DNA of 64,000 nt, from assembly GCF_019218755.1 (NCBI RefSeq), contig NZ_JAHUWZ010000001.1, positions 434,001 to 498,000 of the forward strand. The letters are read 5' to 3'. Under the pieces are notes generated by a model, which was not told the DNA's origin, did not search any database, and saw nothing but the letters and a program-made list of their open reading frames with translations. Made by a program: the position numbers and the translations under genes. Below, one piece after another: positions 8,581 through 15,634 of the stretch (position 1 is its first letter; every line of letters begins with the position of its first letter). Source of the stretch: Acidovorax sp. sif1233. GTDB lineage: Bacteria; Pseudomonadota; Gammaproteobacteria; Burkholderiales; Burkholderiaceae_C.

Positions 8581-10737
8581 ATGTCCGACAACACCCAAGG
8601 CCTTCGCATCCAGTCTGGTTCCCAGGCCTTGCGCGCAGGGATCGAACTGCTGTCCTCGATGCGGTTCGCCATCTCGCTGCTGACGGTGATCTGCATCGCC
8701 TCCGTGATCGGCACGGTGCTCAAGCAGCATGAGCCGGCGGTCAACTATGTCAACCAGTTCGGGCCGTTCTGGGCCGAGCTGTTCGGCGCCATCCAGCTCA
8801 ACGCGGTCTACAGCGCCTGGTGGTTCCTCCTCATCCTGGGCTTCCTGGTGGTCAGCACCTCGCTGTGCATTGCCCGCAACACGCCCAAGATCCTCATCGA
8901 CCTGAAGGTCTACAAGGAAAACATCCGGGAGCAAAGCCTCAAGGCCTTCCACCACAAGGCCGAGGCAGGGCTGAGCGGGTCCGCCGAGGCCGAGGCGCGC
9001 CGCATCGGCACCATGCTGGCGGGCGGCGGCTGGAAAGTGCGCCTGCAGCAGCGCGACACGGCCGCCGGCCCCGGTACCGGCTGGATGGTGGCCGCCAAGG
9101 CGGGGGCTGCCAACAAGCTGGGCTACATCGCGGCGCACAGCGCCATCGTGCTGGTGTGCGTGGGTGGCCTGCTGGACGGTGACCTCATCGTGCGCGCCCA
9201 GATGCTGCTGGGCGGCAAGACCCCGTACCAGGGCGGCGGGCTGATCGCCGATGTGAAGCCCGAGCACCGCCTGTCGGAGCGCAACCCGACCTTCCGCGGC
9301 AACCTGCTCGTGGCGGAGGGCACGCAGTCGAGCACGGCGATCCTGAACCAGTCCGACGGCGTGCTGCTGCAGGACCTGCCGTTCGCCATCGAGCTCAAGA
9401 AATTCATCGTCGAGCACTACTCCACCGGCATGCCCAAGCTGTTTGCCAGCGAGATCGTCATCCATGACAAGGCCACGGGCGAGAAGACCCCGGCGCGCGT
9501 GGAGGTGAACCACCCGGCCAGCTACCGCGGCATCGAGATCTACCAGTCGAGCTTCGACGACGGTGGTTCGCACCTGAAGCTGCGGGCCGTACCCATGGTG
9601 GCAGGCGCCAAGGCCTTTGATGTCGAGGGCGTGGTGGGCAATTCCACCCAGCTGACCAACAACGGCGGCGGCACTGGCAGCGAGACGCTGACGCTGGAAT
9701 TCACGGCGCTGCGCACCATCAATGTCGAGAACTTCGGCGGAGCAGGCCCGGGCGGCACCGGTGTCGATGTGCGCAAGGTGGACCTGCGCGAGTCGGTGGA
9801 GTCCCGCTTGGGCGCGGCCAACAAGACCGTGACCAAGAAGGAGCTGCGCAACGTGGGCCCCAGCGTGAGCTACAAGCTGCGGGACGCGGCGGGCCAGGCC
9901 CGCGAGTTCCACAACTACATGCTGCCCGTGGACACGGGGGACGGCGTGCCGGTGTTCCTGCTGGGGGTGCGCGAGAGCCCGGCGGAACCGTTCCGATACC
10001 TTCGCGTGCCGGCCGATGACAAGGGTGGCATGGACGGCTTCATGCGCCTGAAGGCCACGCTGGCCGACCCGGTGGCGCGCGAACAGGCGGTGCGCCGCTA
10101 TGTGGCGCAGGCCATCGATGCCTCGCGCACGGATCTGGCCGAGCAGCTGCAGCAGTCCGCATCGCGGGCGCTGGCGTTGTTCGCCGGACGCGGCATGGTG
10201 GACGGCAAGCCCACCGGTGGCCTGCAGGCGGTCTCGGACTTCATGGAGGCGAATGTGCCGGAGGCCGAGCGCGCGCGCGCCGGTGAAGTGCTGGTGCGCA
10301 TTCTCAATGGCACGCTGTTTGAGGTGGCCCAGCTGTCGCGCCAGAACGCGGGCCTGCCGCGCCTGCCGCAGGATGAACAGACACGGGGCTTCATGACCCA
10401 GGCCGTGCTGTCGCTCAGCGACGCGCAGATATACCCCGCGCCACTGGCGTTCGAGCTCAAGGACTTCACCCAGGTGCAGGCCAGCGTGTTCCAGGTGGCC
10501 CGAGCCCCTGGCAAGAACATTGTCTATCTGGGTTGCGCCTTGCTGATCCTCGGTGTTTTTGCCATGCTGTACGTGCGCGAGCGCCGTGTCTGGGTCTGGG
10601 TGGCGCCGCAGGGCGGCGGCAGCCACGCCACCATGGCGCTGTCCACGAACCGCAAGACCATGGACGGGGACCAGGAGTTTGTACAGCTCGCACAGAAACT
10701 GATCGGGGCCGGCAAGGCCCCGGAAGGCACCGCATGA
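8581..10737 (+). CDS. resB: Cytochrome c biogenesis protein ResB (Ccs1)
   Basis: A 718-residue membrane protein of System II cytochrome c maturation, which with CcsA exports haem and ligates it to apocytochromes. It starts with a cytosolic segment and transmembrane helices near residues 28-45, 80-100 and 175-200, then a large periplasmic domain, and a last helix near 640-660 (NIVYLGCALLILGVFAMLYV) with a short cytoplasmic tail. The family signature ELLSSMRFAISLLTVICIASVIGTVLKQ is intact. Its stop overlaps the CcsA start (ATGA). Confidence 0.93.
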   Translation: MSDNTQGLRIQSGSQALRAGIELLSSMRFAISLLTVICIASVIGTVLKQHEPAVNYVNQFGPFWAELFGAIQLNAVYSAWWFLLILGFLVVSTSLCIARNTPKILIDLKVYKENIREQSLKAFHHKAEAGLSGSAEAEARRIGTMLAGGGWKVRLQQRDTAAGPGTGWMVAAKAGAANKLGYIAAHSAIVLVCVGGLLDGDLIVRAQMLLGGKTPYQGGGLIADVKPEHRLSERNPTFRGNLLVAEGTQSSTAILNQSDGVLLQDLPFAIELKKFIVEHYSTGMPKLFASEIVIHDKATGEKTPARVEVNHPASYRGIEIYQSSFDDGGSHLKLRAVPMVAGAKAFDVEGVVGNSTQLTNNGGGTGSETLTLEFTALRTINVENFGGAGPGGTGVDVRKVDLRESVESRLGAANKTVTKKELRNVGPSVSYKLRDAAGQAREFHNYMLPVDTGDGVPVFLLGVRESPAEPFRYLRVPADDKGGMDGFMRLKATLADPVAREQAVRRYVAQAIDASRTDLAEQLQQSASRALALFAGRGMVDGKPTGGLQAVSDFMEANVPEAERARAGEVLVRILNGTLFEVAQLSRQNAGLPRLPQDEQTRGFMTQAVLSLSDAQIYPAPLAFELKDFTQVQASVFQVARAPGKNIVYLGCALLILGVFAMLYVRERRVWVWVAPQGGGSHATMALSTNRKTMDGDQEFVQLAQKLIGAGKAPEGTA

Positions 10738-12080
10738 ACACCGCCACCGGCAACACGAATACCGCGATCACCCTGAATGAGGGGTTCTTCGCCCGCCGCA
10801 ACTGGTTCGACTGGCTGTTCGCGGCCATCGTGGCGGTGGGCGGCCTCTATGCGCTGCAGCGCTACGGCAGCTACATGGATGTGTACGAAAAAGGCATCCT
10901 GCTGGGTGCCATTCCCTGCACCATCTGGCTGGGCTGGTTCTGGCGGCCCCTGCGCGTGCTGATGCTGGTGGTGACGGCGGTGGCGCTTTTTGCCATCGGC
11001 CTGTACCAGCAGGACGGCGCGGGCAGCCTGGCGCGCGCGGACACGGTGTTCGGCCTCAAGTACTTCCTGTCGAGCCAGTCCGCCATCCTCTGGATGAGCA
11101 TGCTGTTCTTCATCAGCACCGCGTTCTACTGGATCGGCATGTTCTCGCGCGGCGAGGGCAGGACCATGGGCATGCTCGGCTCGCGCATCGCCTGGGTGGC
11201 CGTGGCCATGGCGCTCATCGGCACGCTGGTGCGCTGGTACGAGAGCTACCTCATCGGCCCGGACATCGGCCACATCCCGGTGAGCAACCTGTATGAAGTG
11301 TTCGTGCTGTTCTGCTGGATGACGGCGGCGTTCTACCTGTACTACGAGCAGCAGTACGACACCCGCGCGCTGGGCGGCTTCGTGATGCTGGTGGTGAGCG
11401 CGGCGGTCGGCTTTCTGCTCTGGTACACCGTGGTGCGCGAGGCGCATGAGATCCAGCCCCTGGTGCCCGCGCTCAAGAGCTGGTGGATGAAGCTGCACGT
11501 GCCCGCCAACTTCATCGGATACGGCACGTTTGCGCTGGCTGCCATGGTGGCGTTCGCCTACCTCATCAAGCAGCAGGCCACCGAAACCCGCTGGTACAAG
11601 CTGGCCCCCCTGTGGCTGCTGGGCGTGGTCCTGTGCTTCGAGCCCATCGTGTTCCGCCAGGGCGCCACCGAGAACGGCGGCAGCTACTGGATGGTGTACT
11701 TCGGCATCTCGGCATTCATCGTGGCGGGCATCCTCTTTGGCCGCAAGCGCATCGCGGCGCGCCTGCCGTCGTTCGAGATTCTGGACGACGTGATGTACAA
11801 GTCCATCGCCGTGGGCTTTGCGTTCTTCACCATCGCCACCGTGCTGGGGGCGCTGTGGGCGGCCGAGGCCTGGGGCGGCTACTGGAGCTGGGACCCGAAA
11901 GAGACCTGGGCGCTGATCGTCTGGCTCAATTACGCGGCCTGGCTGCACATGCGCCTCATGAAGGGCCTGCGGGGTACCGTCTCGGCCTGGTGGGCGCTGG
12001 TCGGCCTGGCGGTGACCACGTTCGCGTTCCTGGGCGTGAACATGTTCCTGAGCGGGCTGCACAGCTACGGCACGCTGTAG
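10734..12080 (+). CDS. ccsA: Cytochrome c biogenesis protein CcsA (CcsB-type), haem handling subunit
   Basis: A 448-residue polytopic membrane protein. The start is the ATG overlapping the ResB stop. It carries the tryptophan-rich haem-binding WWD motif within [18 protein letters not shown], flanked by conserved His-bearing segments ([10 protein letters not shown] and [11 protein letters not shown]). Eight or more membrane helices are visible. Together with ResB it forms the cytochrome c synthase needed for cytochrome c4, cytochrome c1 and probably the haem-sensor diguanylate cyclase at 626. Confidence 0.94.
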   Translation: MNTATGNTNTAITLNEGFFARRNWFDWLFAAIVAVGGLYALQRYGSYMDVYEKGILLGAIPCTIWLGWFWRPLRVLMLVVTAVALFAIGLYQQDGAGSLARADTVFGLKYFLSSQSAILWMSMLFFISTAFYWIGMFSRGEGRTMGMLGSRIAWVAVAMALIGTLVRWYESYLIGPDIGHIPVSNLYEVFVLFCWMTAAFYLYYEQQYDTRALGGFVMLVVSAAVGFLLWYTVVREAHEIQPLVPALKSWWMKLHVPANFIGYGTFALAAMVAFAYLIKQQATETRWYKLAPLWLLGVVLCFEPIVFRQGATENGGSYWMVYFGISAFIVAGILFGRKRIAARLPSFEILDDVMYKSIAVGFAFFTIATVLGALWAAEAWGGYWSWDPKETWALIVWLNYAAWLHMRLMKGLRGTVSAWWALVGLAVTTFAFLGVNMFLSGLHSYGTL

Positions 12081-12146
12081 GCCCGCGGCTGCCCGCACGC
12101 CTCTGCCCGGCAGGCAGGCGGCGCCTGCAACTATTGTGTCTTCGGT

Positions 12147-12172
12147 GTAACCTGAACGGCCCAGGGAACGAA
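12147..12172 (+). promoter_or_regulatory. ECF sigma-F-type promoter of msrPQ (GTAACC-N16-CGAA)
   Basis: GTAACC at 12147-12152, exactly 16 bases, then CGAA at 12169-12172. This equals the promoter consensus of the SigF/NrsF class of ECF sigma factors (Caulobacter SigF; Azospira SigF, which drives msrP/yedY under hypochlorite stress). A start site near 12180 would give a leader of about 50 nt. An imperfect palindrome with outer arms GGAAC (12166) and GTTCC lies at the predicted start site. Confidence 0.65.
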
Positions 12173-12232
12173 CTAGCAGTTGTTCCGCTCTATCGCAGAG
12201 TCCGTTTCAACCGAGAACCACCGGAGACACCC

Positions 12233-13237
12233 ATGCTGATTCCATCCCGCGAACCGGGTTTCAACCACCCGCATTCCTCCGAGATCACGCCCCGCTCGGT
12301 GTACGAGGGGCGGCGCAGGATGCTCCGGCTGATGGCCGGCGGGGCGGCGGGCGCGGCACTGGCCGCCTGGGCCGGGCGCGAGGCGCTGGCACAGCAGGGA
12401 GCTGTCGCGCGTCCTGGCAAGCTGGTGGCGCTGGCCAGTGCGAAGTCCACCGTACCGGGCGCCATCTCGATGGAAAAGCTCACCGACTACAAGGACGCGA
12501 GCACCTACAACAACTTCTATGAGTTCGGCACCGACAAGGCCGACCCCGCCCGCAACGCTCACACCCTGAAGACCACGCCATGGACCGTGGAAGTCGAAGG
12601 GCTGGTGAAGAAGCCTGGCAAGTACGGCATTGAAGACCTGCTCAAGCTCAGTGCTCAGGAAGAGCGCATCTACCGGCTGCGCTGCGTGGAGGGCTGGTCG
12701 ATGGTGATTCCATGGGTGGGCTATTCGCTGTCCGAACTGATCAAGCGGGTGGAACCGCAAGGCAGCGCCAAGTATGTGGAGTTCGTGACGCTGGCCGACA
12801 AGGCCACCATGCCGTTTGTCGGCTCGCGCGTGCTTGACTGGCCCTATGTGGAGGGCTTGCGCCTGGACGAGGCCATGCACCCGCTGACGCTGCTGGCGTT
12901 CGGCATGTACGGCGAAGTGCTGCCCAACCAGAATGGCGCGCCGGTGCGCCTGGTGGTGCCCTGGAAATATGGATTCAAGAGTGCCAAGAGCATCGTCAAG
13001 ATCCGTTTTGTCGAGAAGGAGCCAGGCACGGCGTGGAACAAGGCGGCCAAGCAGGAGTACGGCTTCTACTCCAACGTGAACCCCGAGGTGGACCACCCCC
13101 GATGGAGCCAGGCCACCGAACGGCGCATTGGCGAAGACGGCCTCTTTGCCAAGAAGCGCAAGACGCTGATGTTCAACGGCTACGAAGCCCAGGTGGGGCA
13201 GCTGTACGCGGGCATGGACCTCAAGAAGTTCTACTGA
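12233..13237 (+). CDS. msrP: Protein-methionine-sulfoxide reductase catalytic subunit MsrP (YedY)
   Basis: A 334-residue periplasmic molybdopterin enzyme that repairs methionine sulfoxide in envelope proteins. A Tat signal peptide has RRRML at residues 27-31, a hydrophobic stretch [15 protein letters not shown] and a cleavage region near ALAQQ. The Mo-coordinating cysteine is C151 in [11 protein letters not shown]. The start is supported by CGGAGA a few bases upstream. msrQ follows after 65 bp. The sigma-F-like promoter upstream suggests induction by reactive chlorine or similar oxidants. Export would use TatABC, encoded at 56-58 kb. Confidence 0.95.
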   Translation: MLIPSREPGFNHPHSSEITPRSVYEGRRRMLRLMAGGAAGAALAAWAGREALAQQGAVARPGKLVALASAKSTVPGAISMEKLTDYKDASTYNNFYEFGTDKADPARNAHTLKTTPWTVEVEGLVKKPGKYGIEDLLKLSAQEERIYRLRCVEGWSMVIPWVGYSLSELIKRVEPQGSAKYVEFVTLADKATMPFVGSRVLDWPYVEGLRLDEAMHPLTLLAFGMYGEVLPNQNGAPVRLVVPWKYGFKSAKSIVKIRFVEKEPGTAWNKAAKQEYGFYSNVNPEVDHPRWSQATERRIGEDGLFAKKRKTLMFNGYEAQVGQLYAGMDLKKFY

Positions 13238-13302
13238 CCGCCGCGTCCGCCCGGCTTCGCCGTCACGTCCGGTGGCGAAAGCCCGGCCCGGCCCTTGCCC
13301 CC

Positions 13303-13953
13303 ATGCGAAAACTGCTGCTCCATCCTGCCGCCAAGCCCGTGGTGTTCGTGCTGTGCCTGCTTCCGCTGGCCTGGCTGGTGTATGCCGCGGCCGCCAACGA
13401 ACTGGGGGCCAACCCTGCCGAAGCCCTGATCCGCGCCACGGGCGACTGGACGCTGCGCGCGTTGTGCCTGGTGCTGGCGGTGACACCGCTGCGCGTGCTC
13501 GCCTCCACGCCCCAGCTCGCGCGCTTTCGGCGCATGCTGGGGCTGTTCGTGTTCTTCTATGGGTTGCTGCACCTGCTGAGCTACGCCTGGTTCGACATGG
13601 GCTTTGATGTGGCCGACATCGTGCGCGACATCGTCAAGCGGCCCTTCATCCTGGTGGGGTCCCTGGCGCTGCTGGTGCTCACGCTGCTCGCCGCCACGTC
13701 GTTCAACCGCGCCATCAAGGCGCTGGGTGCAAGGCGCTGGCAGGCCCTGCACCGCAGCGTGTACGCGGTGGCGGGGCTGGCCATCCTGCATTTTTTCTGG
13801 ATGCGCGCGGGCAAGAACGATTTTGGCGAGGTGGCGGTCTACGCGGTGGTGCTCGCGGCCCTGCTCGGCTGGCGGCTGTGGCACCGGCTGCGCAAGCGGC
13901 AGGCGGCGCAGGGGGCGGCGGCTCCCCGCCGGACGGCCGCTGGGGCCCGGTAA
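13303..13953 (+). CDS. msrQ: Protein-methionine-sulfoxide reductase haem-binding subunit MsrQ (YedZ)
   Basis: A 216-residue integral membrane b-type haem protein of the ferric reductase-like family that passes quinol electrons to MsrP. About five or six helices are visible, with conserved His in GLLHLLSY, LHRSVY and ILHFFW. The ATG at 13303 is the first that gives the usual N-terminus (MRKLLLHPAAKP). It lies 65 bp after msrP and is very likely co-transcribed. Confidence 0.93.
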   Translation: MRKLLLHPAAKPVVFVLCLLPLAWLVYAAAANELGANPAEALIRATGDWTLRALCLVLAVTPLRVLASTPQLARFRRMLGLFVFFYGLLHLLSYAWFDMGFDVADIVRDIVKRPFILVGSLALLVLTLLAATSFNRAIKALGARRWQALHRSVYAVAGLAILHFFWMRAGKNDFGEVAVYAVVLAALLGWRLWHRLRKRQAAQGAAAPRRTAAGAR

Positions 13954-13978
13954 CGCAATGCGGATGGATGCTAGATCG

Positions 13979-14040
13979 ATTGCTATAAAATATATAGCTA
14001 CCTGCGCTTGCCAGTAAAGCGCCAGGCCCTGTTTTTATTG
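13979..14040 (+). repeat. Dispersed intergenic repeat, AATAGCT/GCGCTTG family (copy A)
   Basis: ATTGCTAT, then ATATAGCTACCTGCGCTTG, a short loop, AAAGCGCCAG and a distal TTTTTATT. It fills the convergent gap between msrQ and the MBL-fold gene, where its stem and T-run could also end transcription. Confidence 0.75.
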
Positions 14041-14062
14041 AAGATCGAGCAAACGGCCCGTG

Positions 14063-14887
14063 CTACCGCCCCAGCCCGGGCCGCAGCTGCCGGGTCACCG
14101 GATCGATGTAGCTGGTGGGCAATTGGTAGGCCCGGTCGTCGAACAGGTCGATGCCGCACATCAGGTTCTCGATCCAGTCCATGAAGTCGCTGATGGCCTG
14201 CTTGCCGATGATCGGCGCGCCGTGCTGCGGAACGAGCATGGAAATATCGAGCTGCCGCGCCATGCGCACCCACAGCCGCAGGATCTTGTTGGAGACCATG
14301 TAGCGGCGGTGAAACCCCTCCATGCGCGGGATGTGCGCCTTGAGGTCGGTCACCGGCACGCGTGCCTCGGCACCGGACATCATGGACACCCCCAGATCGC
14401 CCGTGAACAGGATGCGGCTGACCGGGTCGTAGAAATGGAAATTGCCTTCGGAATGCATGAAATGCGCAGGCAGCAGCACCAGTTCATGGCGGCCCAGCGG
14501 CAGGTGGCCGCCGCTGTCGGGCACCCCGATGACCCGGTTCTCCGTCTTGCCGACCTTGGTGAAGTGCGGGGCGAAACGCTCCCACACCCGCGAGATCACC
14601 AGGTCTGCCTTGGTGCTGGTCATCCACCGGTCCAGCGAGGCAATGATGTCCGGGTCCGCGTGCGAGGCGATCAGGTACGACAGCTTGTGTGGCGGGAAAT
14701 GCTTGGTCATTCCCATGAACAGCTCGTTGAAAGCGAGGTTGCCGCCGGGATCGATGATGGCGCCCGTGTCGTCGTCCACGATCAGGAACTGGTTGGCCTG
14801 CACGGCCTGGCCGTCTTCCTCGATGAGGTCGGTGAACATCAGACAAGCGTGATTCTTGTCGCGGTAGAGTTCCAGGGCCATGGCCAT
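14063..14887 (-). CDS. MBL-fold oxygen-binding diiron (ODP-like) protein without a flavodoxin domain
   Basis: A 274-residue metallo-beta-lactamase-fold protein. Candidate metal ligands line up with those of flavodiiron proteins: H76-A-D78-P-D80 (the family has HxExD), H145 in MHSEGNFHFYDP, D164 in LFTGDLG and H222 in PQHGAPI. The context SHADPD ... FTGD ... PQHG is the ODP pattern rather than that of hydrolytic MBLs. The C-terminal flavodoxin domain of FprA-type proteins is absent, so an electron donor would have to be separate. The second ligand is Asp instead of Glu. A role as O2/NO reductase or sensor is inference. Confidence 0.75.
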   Translation of the reverse strand: MAMALELYRDKNHACLMFTDLIEEDGQAVQANQFLIVDDDTGAIIDPGGNLAFNELFMGMTKHFPPHKLSYLIASHADPDIIASLDRWMTSTKADLVISRVWERFAPHFTKVGKTENRVIGVPDSGGHLPLGRHELVLLPAHFMHSEGNFHFYDPVSRILFTGDLGVSMMSGAEARVPVTDLKAHIPRMEGFHRRYMVSNKILRLWVRMARQLDISMLVPQHGAPIIGKQAISDFMDWIENLMCGIDLFDDRAYQLPTSYIDPVTRQLRPGLGR

Positions 14888-14927
14888 CCTGCAGTGCGAT
14901 AAAGCACGGACTGTACGATTGACCCTT

Positions 14928-14959
14928 CGAGGTGTCCTTGATGGAAATCAAGCACCTCG
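14928..14959. other. Strong hairpin with GGAA loop between lptM and the MBL gene
   Basis: CGAGGTG (14928-14934), a two-base bulge and CTTGAT pair with ATCAAG and CACCTCG (ending 14959) around a GGAA loop, giving 13 bp in total. No T-run follows on either strand, so it is not a standard terminator. It lies 41 bp upstream of the MBL-fold start, where it could be a leader structure on the minus-strand transcript. Confidence 0.5.
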
Positions 14960-15015
14960 GCATTGGTAGTGGCAGCCAGGTGGGCCGCAGGCCCCTGCCG
15001 GCGATTCGCCGCAGC

Positions 15016-15225
15016 TTAACGCGGCTGCGACGCGGCAGCCGCCGGTGCCTGGGCGGGCGTGGTCGTGCCGACGCTGGGTGTCAGGGTCTGCGGAAGGGTT
15101 GCGCGCTGTGCAGCCGCGGGGCTGCTGGGAAGATACAGGGGGCCTCGCTGGCCGCAGCCGGCGAGGGCCGCCGTACTGGCGGCAAGGACAAGCGTCCTGA
15201 CTAGAATTTGGGAAGCTATCAACAT
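15016..15225 (-). CDS. lptM: LPS translocon maturation chaperone LptM-like lipoprotein (YifL)
   Basis: A 69-residue lipoprotein precursor. The lipobox LAGC places the lipidated cysteine at C24, immediately followed by GQRGPLYLP, the signature of LptM, which helps LptD assemble in the outer membrane. The rest is a Pro/Ala/Thr-rich tail. The ATG at 15225 lies 12 bases from the divergent cyaY start. In many betaproteobacteria lysA follows this gene; here the MBL-fold gene follows instead. Confidence 0.85.
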   Translation of the reverse strand: MLIASQILVRTLVLAASTAALAGCGQRGPLYLPSSPAAAQRATLPQTLTPSVGTTTPAQAPAAAASQPR

Positions 15226-15237
15226 GCGCAAATTGTA

Positions 15238-15567
15238 ATGACCGACCTTGAATTCCTGGACCACGCCGAAAAACTGCTTCTGGCCGTCGAGCGCAGTTGT
15301 GATCGTATCAACGACGCGACCGAGGCCGATGTGGACGCCCAGCGCTCGGGGGGCATGGTGACGCTGACCTTCCCCAACCGCAGCCAGATCGTGATCAATC
15401 TCCAAAAGCCGCTCCACGAGGTCTGGATGGCGGCCCGCTCCGGTGGCTACCACTACCGTTTCGATGGCCAGGCATGGCAAGACACCAAGGGCGCGGGAGA
15501 GTTCTTTGACTGCCTGAGCCGGGACGCAGCCCGGCAAGCGGGCCTGCCGCTGCAGTTCTCGGCCTAG
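15238..15567 (+). CDS. cyaY: Iron-sulfur cluster assembly protein CyaY (frataxin)
   Basis: A 109-residue frataxin homologue that regulates Fe-S cluster assembly on IscS/IscU. The acidic N-terminal helix (DAEADVDAQ-like region around residues 27-35) and the sheet segments [18 protein letters not shown] and [16 protein letters not shown] are typical. The start MTDLEFLDH is chosen because the frame upstream reaches into the lptM promoter region. It is divergent from lptM and convergent with mrcA. Confidence 0.93.
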   Translation: MTDLEFLDHAEKLLLAVERSCDRINDATEADVDAQRSGGMVTLTFPNRSQIVINLQKPLHEVWMAARSGGYHYRFDGQAWQDTKGAGEFFDCLSRDAARQAGLPLQFSA

Positions 15568-15578
15568 GGAAACCGCCT

Positions 15579-15611
15579 CAGCCTGGCTCAAGCTTGCTGC
15601 CCCCCAGGCTG
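15579..15611. other. Weak hairpin between convergent cyaY and mrcA
   Basis: CAGCCTGG (15579-15586) pairs with CCAGGCTG (15604-15611) across a 17-base loop that includes AAGCTT. There is no clear U-tract, so termination function is only possible. Confidence 0.3.
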
Positions 15612-15634
15612 GGCCTCTGATAGTCCCGGCCGTG

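Noticed and set aside
8485-10626. Antisense open frame opposite resB
   Set aside because: Low-complexity His/Arg/Gln-rich translation; resB has clear family motifs.
15579-15611. Terminator between cyaY and mrcA
   Set aside because: The stem is only 8 bp with a 17-base loop and no U-tract, so it is listed only as a weak hairpin.
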